Positions 15,301 through 22,351 of a stretch of 22,454 bases of DNA are shown here, piece by piece. Numbering within the stretch: the stretch's first letter is position 1; each line of letters starts with the position of its first letter. The notes under the pieces were generated by a model, which saw only the letters and a program-made list of their open reading frames with translations, made no database searches and had not been told where the DNA came from. The position numbers and the translations under genes are program-made. Source of the stretch: an uncultured Alistipes sp. (GTDB lineage: Bacteria; Bacteroidota; Bacteroidia; Bacteroidales; Rikenellaceae); assembly GCA_958449275.1 (NCBI GenBank), contig CAUDHE010000040.1, forward strand, positions 1-22,454. Direction: 5' to 3'.

Positions 15301-15392
15301 GTTCGCCGACGGCGGAGGACGAAACGAGCTTCGCGAGTTGCAGTCCGCCGCGTGGGGGCGGCGGCGAACTGCCGACATGGCCGAGCCATGTC
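15301..15392 (+). repeat. Group 1 intergenic palindromic element, copy 3
   Basis: It lies in the 130-bp ftsW-hslR gap. The left arm GTTCGCCGACGGCGG (15301-15315) is identical to the copy at 9170. The right arm ends in GGCGAACTGC (15363-15372). The terminal hairpin is GACATGGC (15374-15381), CGA, GCCATGTC (15385-15392). Against GATATCGC/GCGATATC in the other two copies, two base pairs have changed on both sides of the stem, so pairing is kept while sequence is not. A 23-bp AT-rich leader follows to the ATG at 15416. Confidence 0.9.
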
Positions 15393-15415
15393 GATATTAA
15401 GATATTTTAAGCATT

Positions 15416-15811
15416 ATGGACGACATAAGACTCGACAAATACCTTTGGGCCGTGCGCATATTCAAGACGCGCAGCGACGCGGCTGAAGCCATACGCAACA
15501 ACCGCGTGACGGTGAACGGCGGCTATTGCAAACCCTCGCGCGAGGTGCGCGAGGGCGATATAGTGACGGTAAAACGCATGCCTGTGGTCTATAAATATAA
15601 GGTGACCGGAATCGTCAGCAGCCGCCAGCCCGCCAAAAACGTGCCCGACTACTGCATCAACATAACTCCGCAGGAGGAGCTCGACAAACTCACGGCACCC
15701 CGTGAGACCGTCTTCGTGTTCCGCGAACGCGGCACGGGACGTCCCACCAAAAAGGAACGGCGCGAGATCGACGCCCTGATGGACGGCATCGTCTACGACG
15801 ACGAGGAGTAG
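15416..15811 (+). CDS. hslR: S4-domain RNA-binding protein, HslR (Hsp15) family
   Basis: The 131-residue product has an N-terminal S4 RNA-binding domain (about residues 4-65; RLDKYLWAVRIFKTRSDAAEAI, with a following VTVNG) and the C-terminal FRERGTGRPTKKERREID tail found in Hsp15-type proteins. In E. coli, Hsp15 recognises stalled 50S subunits carrying nascent chains. Here only ribosome or RNA binding can be inferred. The ATG at 15416 follows a short AT-rich leader behind a group 1 element. It is the last gene of the plus-strand cluster and occupies the place where murG is expected; the convergent next gene ends 5 bp away. Confidence 0.88.
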   Translation: MDDIRLDKYLWAVRIFKTRSDAAEAIRNNRVTVNGGYCKPSREVREGDIVTVKRMPVVYKYKVTGIVSSRQPAKNVPDYCINITPQEELDKLTAPRETVFVFRERGTGRPTKKERREIDALMDGIVYDDEE

Positions 15812-15826
15812 ATGCCTTAAGGCGTC
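15811..15826. terminator. Weak hairpin between convergent genes
   Basis: GATGCC-ttaa-GGCGTC is a 6-bp stem with one wobble, overlapping the last base of the hslR stop and the stop codon of the convergent gene. There is no U-tract on either side, so it is at best a weak terminator. Confidence 0.25.
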
Positions 15827-16974
15827 TCGGCTATCCTCACCGTCCAGCAGCGGCCCGCTATGCGCGTGAGAGCCATGCGGTGCGTGTCGCCGCTGCGCAT
15901 CCCCGTACGTCGGCGCACCTCGTCGACCGAAAAGGGAAAGTCGCGGCACAGAATATCGACTCCCGCGCCGCGCAATTCGCGCTTCAGCGCCTTCGGATCA
16001 TATGGTTCTATGCGCTCTATCGGGAGTACCCGCCCCAATACGCACTCGGGTTTGTCGCATGCGAAAGCGAACGAATTGTCGCTCCAGGCGTCGGCCTTGC
16101 CGCGCAGATGGCGGATCGCGAGGCGAGCCTTCTGCAATGCCACGTCGGGCACCACCAGCCAAGAGTAGCGGTCGGGGTCGAAATCCTCCGCACACGGTTC
16201 GCACCGCGCATCCTCGCGCGGAACCTCGAAACGGCCTATCCCTATCGCTTCGGCCGCAACGGCAGGTCGTCGCCCGTCGACATAGATCATCACCTCCTTG
16301 CACTCGCCGCGCAGCGACACGACCTCCGCACCGCAATCGCCGAAGATGCGGAACGCCTCGTCGATGTCGAACAGCGGCGAACACTTAACGGCCAGACGGT
16401 CGCTCAGCCGCCGCAGTTCGGGCAGCAACGCCACCACGTCGGGCGAACAATCCTCCATTCGCACAGCTCTGCGTCCCTCCGTCGTGCGGCGGTCGGGATC
16501 GGCGTATATCCAGTCGAACCGCTCGCGACACGAGGCTATGTAATCCTCGGCCGAGGCGGTGACGACCTCCACATTCGCAATGCCCGTGCGTCGCATGTTC
16601 TCGCGCACCGTATCGGCCAGCACCTCGTCCCGCTCGACGGTTATCACTCTGTCGAATCGTCGGGCGAGGGCCGCGGCGTCGATGCCCAGTCCGCAGGTGA
16701 GATCGAGGACCGAGCTGCCCGAAATGCGCTTCGCTGCGGCGCACTCCTCGCTCGACGACTGTTCGAACGCTCGCGGCGGAACAATGCAGCGCGCCGCCCA
16801 CAGCGACGGCAGTTTGGTGCGGGCACGCTTGAGATATTTCACCTGCGTGGCCACTTCGCGCGCATGAGGTATGCGACGATCGAGGGCAATCTGCAACGGA
16901 TCGCGTTGCAGATTGCCCTCGATGGCTTCGCGCACTTCGCGCGAAAGCAATATTTCGAACTCTTCGCGGGTCAT
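15817..16974 (-). CDS. Class I SAM-dependent methyltransferase (THUMP-like Bacteroidota family)
   Basis: This is a 385-residue cytoplasmic protein of a family conserved in Bacteroidota. The N-terminal block VATQVKYLKRARTKLPSLWA and CIVPPRAFEQSSSE precede motif I, VLDLTCGLGIDAA (89-100), which binds S-adenosylmethionine. An acidic motif II (VERDE, 113-117) and a YADPDRR motif (157-163) in the motif IV position follow. The C-terminal part resembles the THUMP-like domain seen in this group. The substrate is unknown to me; RNA methylation is a reasonable guess. The ATG at 16974 lies 4 bp after the stop of the DUF486 gene, so the two are probably co-transcribed. A perfect 17-bp palindrome lies within codons 18-32. 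Confidence 0.85.
   Translation of the reverse strand: MTREEFEILLSREVREAIEGNLQRDPLQIALDRRIPHAREVATQVKYLKRARTKLPSLWAARCIVPPRAFEQSSSEECAAAKRISGSSVLDLTCGLGIDAAALARRFDRVITVERDEVLADTVRENMRRTGIANVEVVTASAEDYIASCRERFDWIYADPDRRTTEGRRAVRMEDCSPDVVALLPELRRLSDRLAVKCSPLFDIDEAFRIFGDCGAEVVSLRGECKEVMIYVDGRRPAVAAEAIGIGRFEVPREDARCEPCAEDFDPDRYSWLVVPDVALQKARLAIRHLRGKADAWSDNSFAFACDKPECVLGRVLPIERIEPYDPKALKRELRGAGVDILCRDFPFSVDEVRRRTGMRSGDTHRMALTRIAGRCWTVRIAETP
16881..16921. repeat. Perfect 17-bp inverted repeat inside a coding sequence
   Basis: CGAGGGCAATCTGCAAC (16881-16897) and GTTGCAGATTGCCCTCG (16905-16921) are exact reverse complements around the 7-nt spacer GGATCGC. The palindrome encodes the EGNLQRDPLQIALD region of the methyltransferase (residues about 18-32). 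It shares no sequence with the GC-rich intergenic elements. Confidence 0.95.
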
Positions 16975-16978
16975 AGAC

Positions 16979-17347
16979 TTACTTCATGAATACGAACCAC
17001 ACCGCCATAACGAGGCATGCAAAAGCCGCGAAATGGTTCCAATGCAACGATTCGCCCCGAAAAAATACGGTAGTGAACACCGTAAATACGACGAGCGTGA
17101 TGACCTCCTGAATCACCTTTAACTGCATGAGCGAGAAAGGGCCTCCGTTTCCTGCAAACCCTATGCGGTTGGCGGGTATCTGGCATGAATATTCGGCCAG
17201 CGCAATCGTCCACGAAAAGAGTATAACCGCATAAAGCGGCCACGACGACGCTATTTTCATCTGCTGCAACTTCAAATGACCATACCACGCGAAAGTCATA
17301 AACACATTCGACACCAACAGCAACACTATAGTATAAACGGTCTTCAT
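16979..17347 (-). CDS. DMT-type small membrane protein, DUF486 family
   Basis: A 122-residue protein with four predicted membrane spans (about residues 3-20, 36-53, 73-97 and 103-121). It resembles DUF486 proteins, small relatives of the drug/metabolite transporter superfamily. Family landmarks are SNVFMTFAWYGHLK near the N-terminus, the central AEYSCQIPANRIG, and FSLMQLKVIQEVITL. Its substrate is not known. The ATG at 17345-17347 follows an AT-rich leader. The methyltransferase gene begins 4 bp after its stop. No clear TAnnTTTG promoter is visible upstream; the hairpin at 17383-17413 separates it from the mannosidase gene. Confidence 0.88.
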   Translation of the reverse strand: MKTVYTIVLLLVSNVFMTFAWYGHLKLQQMKIASSWPLYAVILFSWTIALAEYSCQIPANRIGFAGNGGPFSLMQLKVIQEVITLVVFTVFTTVFFRGESLHWNHFAAFACLVMAVWFVFMK

Positions 17348-17382
17348 TTACATATTCGGGGTTAACAATAATCCTCTACACA

Positions 17383-17413
17383 TATCGGCCCGCATTTCGA
17401 ATGCGAGCCGATA
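17383..17413 (-). terminator. Terminator-like hairpin downstream of the GH125 gene
   Basis: TATCGGC (17383-17389) pairs with GCCGATA (17407-17413), and after a C/A mismatch CGCATT (17391-17396) pairs with AATGCG (17400-17405) around TCG. It is about 30 bp beyond the GH125 stop and 36 bp before the DUF486 ATG. No good U-tract follows on the minus strand, so it may attenuate rather than terminate. Confidence 0.5.
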
Positions 17414-17442
17414 AGGATATCAAAGCCGTAACGGATCGACAC

Positions 17443-18924
17443 TTATTTTATATCGATCGAGTTGAGCAACTCCAATTTGCCGTCGGCGATGAGCTTGAGG
17501 ATCAACTCGCCGAACAGCGTGTTCTGCCATGCGAACCACTCGCGGGTGAAGTGGTCGGGATCGTTCACGTCGAACGACTCGTGCATGAATCCCGTACCCG
17601 CGTCGGTACGCATCAACATCTCGATACACTCCTTTATCTCGGCATCGTCGTCGGAGGTGAATGCCTTCATCATTATGCTCATGGGCCAAGCCATGTCGTA
17701 ACCCACATGCGGACCGCCTATGCCCTCGCCCGCCTTGCCGCGGAAGAAATAGGGGTTGTTCTCGCTCCACACGAAACGGCGCGTGGCAGCGTAAATCTTC
17801 TCGTCTATAACCTCGGGATTGAGATATTTCATGGCCAGCAGGCTCGGCACATTGGCATCGTCCATCAGGTGGTAGTTGCCGAATCCGTCGACCTCGAAAG
17901 CATACATGCGACCGAATTCGGGGTGGTTATATACTGCATACTTGTCGAGAGCGGCAGCCACCTCGTCGGCCAGCGCATTGCACTCGGCTGCCAGATCGGC
18001 CTTGCCGTTCACCTTGGTGAGAATCTCGGCGGCCTTGCGCAGCGACGATACGGCGAAGAAATTCGACGGCACCAGGAACTGGAACACGGTAGCGTCGTCC
18101 GAAGGACGGAAGCTCGACACGATGAGTCCCACGGGATTCACCGGCGCGCCCAGGCCGTCGTTCGAAAGGGTATCGAACTGGCGGTCGGTCTTGCGGCGGA
18201 ACTTGTAGGGACCGTCGCTCTCCTTGCGCTGCTGCTCGCGGAAGGTCTTCACGATTTTGCCCACGGCCTCGATCCACTCCTCGCCGAACACCGACGCATC
18301 GCCCGTGGCCAGCCAGTACCAATAGGCCAGGCGGATGGGATAGCAAAGCGAGTCGATCTCGTATTTGCGCTCGTGCAGTTCGGGTTTCATGTCGGTGAAA
18401 TCCGACTCCCAGTCCGAACCCGTGGGGCCGTCGTTGAACGCATTGGCATAGGGATCGATGTTAATGCACTTTATCTGACGGTTTATCACACCCGCAAGCA
18501 TGGCTTTCAACTCGGGATCGTCGGCCGCCAACTGAACATAAGGCCACACCTGAGCACCCGAGTCGCGCAACCACATGGCGTGAATGTCGCCTGTATATAC
18601 AAATGTGTCGTCCTTGCCGTCGGCATCCTTGCGATAATGCACCGTGGTGTCGAGTGTATTGGGGAAACAGTTTGCGAACATCCACGCGAGGCGCTCGTTG
18701 GTGAGCATGGCCTGCACCTCGGCTATCTTCCGCTCGACGCTCTGCGAGGTGAAGAGCCTCTCGGCCTCGTCGGGACGCTGACACACGTATTTGCCGTCCG
18801 CGACGGTGGGTTTGGGCTGCGATGCCTCGGTCGGGGTTTGCTTCTCGGCGGCACTCTTTCCGCCGTTGCAGCCTGCCGCCGCGAGCGCGAGAGTCATGGC
18901 TGCCAGAACGTATATTCCTTTCAT
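17443..18924 (-). CDS. GH125 exo-alpha-1,6-mannosidase lipoprotein
   Basis: The 493-residue product resembles glycoside hydrolase family 125, metal-independent inverting exo-alpha-1,6-mannosidases used by gut Bacteroidota on mannans and N-glycans. The N-terminus MKGIYVLAAMTLALAAAGC ends in a lipobox with Cys19, so the mature protein should be a lipoprotein of the outer membrane or periplasm. Conserved blocks include GDIHAMWLRDSGAQVWPY (112-129), ERKYEIDSLCYP (Asp191 is my candidate acid catalyst), GGPHVGYDMAWPMS and TGFMHESFDVND, whose Glu is a candidate base. Catalytic residue assignment is inference. No SusC/D or other glycan genes are nearby, so it looks like a stand-alone enzyme. A TATCTTTG promoter box precedes it. 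Confidence 0.92.
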   Translation of the reverse strand: MKGIYVLAAMTLALAAAGCNGGKSAAEKQTPTEASQPKPTVADGKYVCQRPDEAERLFTSQSVERKIAEVQAMLTNERLAWMFANCFPNTLDTTVHYRKDADGKDDTFVYTGDIHAMWLRDSGAQVWPYVQLAADDPELKAMLAGVINRQIKCINIDPYANAFNDGPTGSDWESDFTDMKPELHERKYEIDSLCYPIRLAYWYWLATGDASVFGEEWIEAVGKIVKTFREQQRKESDGPYKFRRKTDRQFDTLSNDGLGAPVNPVGLIVSSFRPSDDATVFQFLVPSNFFAVSSLRKAAEILTKVNGKADLAAECNALADEVAAALDKYAVYNHPEFGRMYAFEVDGFGNYHLMDDANVPSLLAMKYLNPEVIDEKIYAATRRFVWSENNPYFFRGKAGEGIGGPHVGYDMAWPMSIMMKAFTSDDDAEIKECIEMLMRTDAGTGFMHESFDVNDPDHFTREWFAWQNTLFGELILKLIADGKLELLNSIDIK

Positions 18925-18955
18925 ATTCGTTTTGAATTTTTATTCGGTTCGGACA

Positions 18956-18963
18956 CAAAGATA
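18956..18963 (-). promoter_or_regulatory. -7 promoter element of the GH125 gene
   Basis: TATCTTTG on the minus strand matches the Bacteroidota TAnnTTTG -7 consensus exactly and equals the guaB box. It lies 31 bp before the ATG. No TTTG is visible at the -33 distance, so the upstream half is weak and an activator may be needed. Confidence 0.6.
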
Positions 18964-19074
18964 CGCTGTTTTTGCGACATGTCCATGCCCGAATCCTATT
19001 TTCGATCCGCAGTCCCTAAAACCGCCCGCCATTCGGGAGCTGTTCGCCGCGAGACTCGCCGCACAGGGCCTAAA

Positions 19075-20238
19075 CTATTTCTTTTTGAAGCAGTCGGCGG
19101 CGCGCATGGTCTCCTTGGGCGAGGGCGAATAGATGCCGAAAACCAATTTGTATTCGGGCTCCATAGTGGTGATGTTGACCGACGAACCGATAACGCCCAG
19201 AACGCCGTTTTTGGCGACCTTCTGTCCTTTCTGCACGCTCGTGCGTTCGAGATTGGCGTAGGAGGTGATGTATTCGCCGTGCGCGACGAATACGTCGTAT
19301 TTGCCCGATATGCGGTTACGGCGCACCTCCACCACCTTGCCTTCGTAGATGGAGCGTACCGAAGCACCTTTCGAGGCGACGATCTCGGCCATATTGTCCT
19401 TGTATTTGCGGACGCGGCCGCCGTCGACGGGCAAATTGAGATTGGAGGTTTTTCGCGAGAACGATGCACCAGCCGTATTGCCTTTCGTCAGTTTGCGCAG
19501 AGCATCGATGGCGGCATCCAAACGCTCCTCGCTCGCCATCTTCTCACGCAACGCGGCCTGCTCGCGCGCCGAGAGTTGATTCATGGCTTTGCGGGCCGAG
19601 GCGACGTCGTGCTGCAACTTCTCACGCTGCGATTCTGCGCTGCGTTGCACCGAATCGAGCGATACACGCCTCTGCTCCAGCGAAGTCTGCTGTTCGGCAA
19701 TGGCCGTTCCGAGCGAATCGATGCGTCGCATCCTGTCGGCACGCAGCGCGGCCACGGCGCGGATATTGGAGATGCGTCGCGCGACATCGGTGAAATCGCG
19801 CGCCGAGAGCAGATAGGTCATATAATTGTTATGCCGATAGTTGCGATATGCTTCGCGCACCATTTCGGCATAGCGGTCGCGCTCCGTCGCAAGGTCGCTG
19901 CGCGCCGCGACAAGCAATGAATCGTTGTGCGATATGCTGTTGCTGATATCCGATATCTCGCGTTCGGTCTGCGACAAAAGCCTATTGCGCGAGTCTATCT
20001 GACGCGTGATGGATTGCACGCGCTGCTGAGCCGACGATTTGTCGCGCTTTATGCCCGACAGCCGCTTCTCCTCGGCCTCGATCTGACGCTCCAGCTCGGC
20101 TATCACGCGCCTCTGCTCCTCGATGCGGGCTGCTTCGGTCTTCGATTTGGTTTGGGCGCGGAGATCGTGCGCGGCAAATGCGCCGGTCGTCGCGACGACT
20201 AACAAAAAAATGCGGAAAAATCTCTTTATCGTTTGCAT
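19075..20238 (-). CDS. EnvC-like coiled-coil protein with degenerate LytM (M23) domain
   Basis: The ATG at 20236-20238 gives 387 residues with a signal peptide, MQTIKRFFRIFLLVVATTGAFAAHDLRAQ. A longer open frame overlaps the upstream gene and is not preferred. Residues about 30-240 are a long coiled coil (RRVIAELERQIEAEEKRLSG, then ALREKMASEERLDAAID). The C-terminal 110 residues are a LytM/M23 fold: LNLPVDGGRVRKY, then KVVEVRRN, VAHGEYITSYANL and KGQKVAKNGVLGVIG. The first zinc-ligand HxxxD is not found and the final HxH site reads LVFGIYS, so metal binding is probably lost, as in EnvC/NlpD-type amidase activators. It should act in the periplasm in daughter-cell separation. It starts 20 bp after the TPR gene, probably in one operon. 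Confidence 0.88.
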   Translation of the reverse strand: MQTIKRFFRIFLLVVATTGAFAAHDLRAQTKSKTEAARIEEQRRVIAELERQIEAEEKRLSGIKRDKSSAQQRVQSITRQIDSRNRLLSQTEREISDISNSISHNDSLLVAARSDLATERDRYAEMVREAYRNYRHNNYMTYLLSARDFTDVARRISNIRAVAALRADRMRRIDSLGTAIAEQQTSLEQRRVSLDSVQRSAESQREKLQHDVASARKAMNQLSAREQAALREKMASEERLDAAIDALRKLTKGNTAGASFSRKTSNLNLPVDGGRVRKYKDNMAEIVASKGASVRSIYEGKVVEVRRNRISGKYDVFVAHGEYITSYANLERTSVQKGQKVAKNGVLGVIGSSVNITTMEPEYKLVFGIYSPSPKETMRAADCFKKK

Positions 20239-20258
20239 TTCGGTCGGGTGGTACGGGA

Positions 20259-22268
20259 TCACTTCTTCTCTTTCCCGGCCTTGCGGGGTTCGGGCGCTCC
20301 TTTGAGCTTTTCGATGCGGGCTTCGATCTCGGCCGCATCGCCGCCGGCCTCCAATGCCTTGCGCCAATAGGTCTCGGCCATGAATTTCTCGCCCAGTTCG
20401 TAGAGTATGTCGCCGTAGTGGAGCGGCAACGCGGCGCTGCCCGAGGTGTCGAGCGAAAGCGCCTGACGCATACTCTTGCGAGCCTCGTCGTAACGTCCCA
20501 GCTTGTAGAGTATCCAAGCGTAGGTATCTATGAATGTGGCGTTGTTCTGCTCCAGCTCGATGGCACGCGACGACATCTCCAGCGCGCGTTCCAGATCGCG
20601 GCCCTCCTCGCTGAGATAGTAGGCGTAGTTGTTGAGCACCGAGGCGTTGTCGGCACGGTAAGCGAGAGCTTTCTCATAGGCTTGGTAGCATCGCTTGGCG
20701 GCTGCCTTGGCGCTCATGCCGACTTTCACGGGAGGCGCGGCGCTGTCGCGACGGGTATCGCGGCCCGCGGCAGCCTCCGACATTTGATGATAGGTGTCGC
20801 CGATGAATCCCCACAATTGTCCGCGAAGCGAGTCGGTATCGGCGAAACGCAGCGCTTCGGAGAAAGTGTCGACAGCACCCTTGTAGTCGCCCTTGATGAA
20901 GCGGCGGTTGGCCTTGCGGATGTAGAGCACGGGATCGTCGGGAAAAAGTTCGACGGCGCGCTGCACGTATCTGTCTACCGAATCGGGATGTTGCAGATAG
21001 TCCTCGATATCGATCACCGCCATGTAGTAATCCATCTGCGGCGGCTCGTCGGCGAGGTGCAGTTTGAAATGCCGCAATGCGGTCTCAACGTTTCCGCCCG
21101 CCAGCAGATGATCGCCGTATATGTCCACAGCACGCTTGTCCGACGGATAGCGTATGGCCAAAGTCGAGGCCAAAGCTCCTATGCGGAAAAAGTGCTCGCC
21201 GTAGAAGTTACGGTCGGCGGTGAGGCGTCGGTACAACTCTATTTTGCGGTCGAGAGGGAAGTCGTCGAGAGCGAAAAGACGCTTGAGCGTGGCAAGGTAT
21301 CCCGCCATGTCGCCGCGCTTCGAACAGAAATCGGCGTATACCGTCACCGCATCCACATCGGTGGAGTCCATTTCGATGGCCTGCCGCAACGTGACGTCGG
21401 CCAACGAATCGCGCCCCGCCGCAGCATATGCCTCGCCGAGCGAGAGAACGTTGCTCTGCTCGTAAGGTGCGGCCTCGACGGCCTGACGGGCCTCGTCGAT
21501 GGCACGGTCGAATTGCCGTGTAGATGTCAGGAGCATGCGCTTCATGTTGCTCAGATAGTTTATCTTGCCGAAACGCATGTCGGCCGAATCGAGTATGGTG
21601 ATGGCCAGATAGGGCTGTCCTTTCTGCTGATAGAGCATCGCCATAATGCGGTAGTTGTCGGGATTCTTGCCGTCGATGCGCATCAGACGGCGATAGAGCG
21701 GCGCGGCCTCGTCGTAACGTCCCGCCAAGATGAGCGTCTGCGCGTAAAGACTCATGTACCAGCGACTGGCGGTGTCGGCGGCATAGGCACGGCGGGCGTA
21801 GTCGACGGCGCGGGCAGGATCGCTCTCCATGTATTGCGAAGCCAGCTCGTAGAGCGCGGGCGCGAAGAGCGAATCTTCGGCCAACGCCTCTTCGTAGAGC
21901 CGTCGCGACTCCACCGAATCGCCGTAAACGGCCGCGCGTTTCAACCCGTCGGTGAATTTATAGAGAGCACGCAACGAGTCGGGAACGACCAATTTCGGTT
22001 TGCCGTCGGCGGCCGAATCCGTCGTATCGCGCTTCAAGGCATCGAGATTTATCCGCGGAGCTGTCGAGGCGGGAATCTGTTTAGTGCCGCGCAATTTGCG
22101 GAACGGACGCTCGGGCACGCGCACCGAGTCGGAGGTGTCGGCAACGATTCGCCGCGGCGGCCGAAGTCGCTCGGGCGCAAGCATGCGTGCCGTGGCCATG
22201 AATGCGCAACAGAGCATGGCTGCGAGCGACAGCATCAGAATCTTCGCGTATGTGACTTTTCCGTTCAA
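20259..22268 (-). CDS. Exported tetratricopeptide-repeat protein
   Basis: The TTG at 22266-22268 gives 669 residues with a plausible signal peptide: Lys-containing NGKVTYAKIL, then the hydrophobic MLSLAAMLCCAFMATA. The first in-frame ATG (22233-22235) would remove the charged segment; the open frame also continues upstream into the palindromic element. TPR units run through the protein, for example AVDYARRAYAADTA, GRYDEAAPLYRRLMRIDGKNP, GDYKGAVDTFSEALRFADTD and RDLERALEMSSRAIELEQNN, then GRYDEARKSMRQALSLD. The C-terminus is Lys-rich. In Bacteroidota a TPR lipoprotein usually stands near an EnvC-like gene, often with a DUF4292 gene between; none is present here. A canonical lipobox is not seen around Cys59/60 of the longest frame. 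Its partner and role are unknown; envelope assembly is likely. Confidence 0.82.
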   Translation of the reverse strand: MNGKVTYAKILMLSLAAMLCCAFMATARMLAPERLRPPRRIVADTSDSVRVPERPFRKLRGTKQIPASTAPRINLDALKRDTTDSAADGKPKLVVPDSLRALYKFTDGLKRAAVYGDSVESRRLYEEALAEDSLFAPALYELASQYMESDPARAVDYARRAYAADTASRWYMSLYAQTLILAGRYDEAAPLYRRLMRIDGKNPDNYRIMAMLYQQKGQPYLAITILDSADMRFGKINYLSNMKRMLLTSTRQFDRAIDEARQAVEAAPYEQSNVLSLGEAYAAAGRDSLADVTLRQAIEMDSTDVDAVTVYADFCSKRGDMAGYLATLKRLFALDDFPLDRKIELYRRLTADRNFYGEHFFRIGALASTLAIRYPSDKRAVDIYGDHLLAGGNVETALRHFKLHLADEPPQMDYYMAVIDIEDYLQHPDSVDRYVQRAVELFPDDPVLYIRKANRRFIKGDYKGAVDTFSEALRFADTDSLRGQLWGFIGDTYHQMSEAAAGRDTRRDSAAPPVKVGMSAKAAAKRCYQAYEKALAYRADNASVLNNYAYYLSEEGRDLERALEMSSRAIELEQNNATFIDTYAWILYKLGRYDEARKSMRQALSLDTSGSAALPLHYGDILYELGEKFMAETYWRKALEAGGDAAEIEARIEKLKGAPEPRKAGKEKK

Positions 22269-22293
22269 AGCGTTTTTTATTTCATTGTACTTC

Positions 22294-22349
22294 GGGGCGC
22301 GGTCTGCGGGGACTGCGTATGGGCGTTCGCTAACGGCAGAGGCCTCCGC
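22294..22349 (+). repeat. Partial group 2 intergenic element
   Basis: The left half matches the left part of the element at 10816-10875: TTCGGGGCGC, then RGYCTGCGGGGACYGC, differing only by transitions, with the shared GGCCTCCGC further on. The 12-bp partner arm found at 10935-10946 is missing, and the sequence instead runs into a group 3 element at 22352. It lies between the TPR gene start and that element, so the upstream region is a composite. Confidence 0.65.
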
Positions 22350-22351
22350 GC

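Noticed and set aside
5095..15392. CRISPR array
   Set aside because: The repeats are spread over 10 kb, palindromic, of unequal length and in both orientations, with no regular spacers or cas genes.
17401..19920. 839-codon plus-strand open frame opposite the GH125 and EnvC-like genes
   Set aside because: Antisense of recognised genes; it also crosses the GH125 promoter region, with composition typical of a shadow frame.
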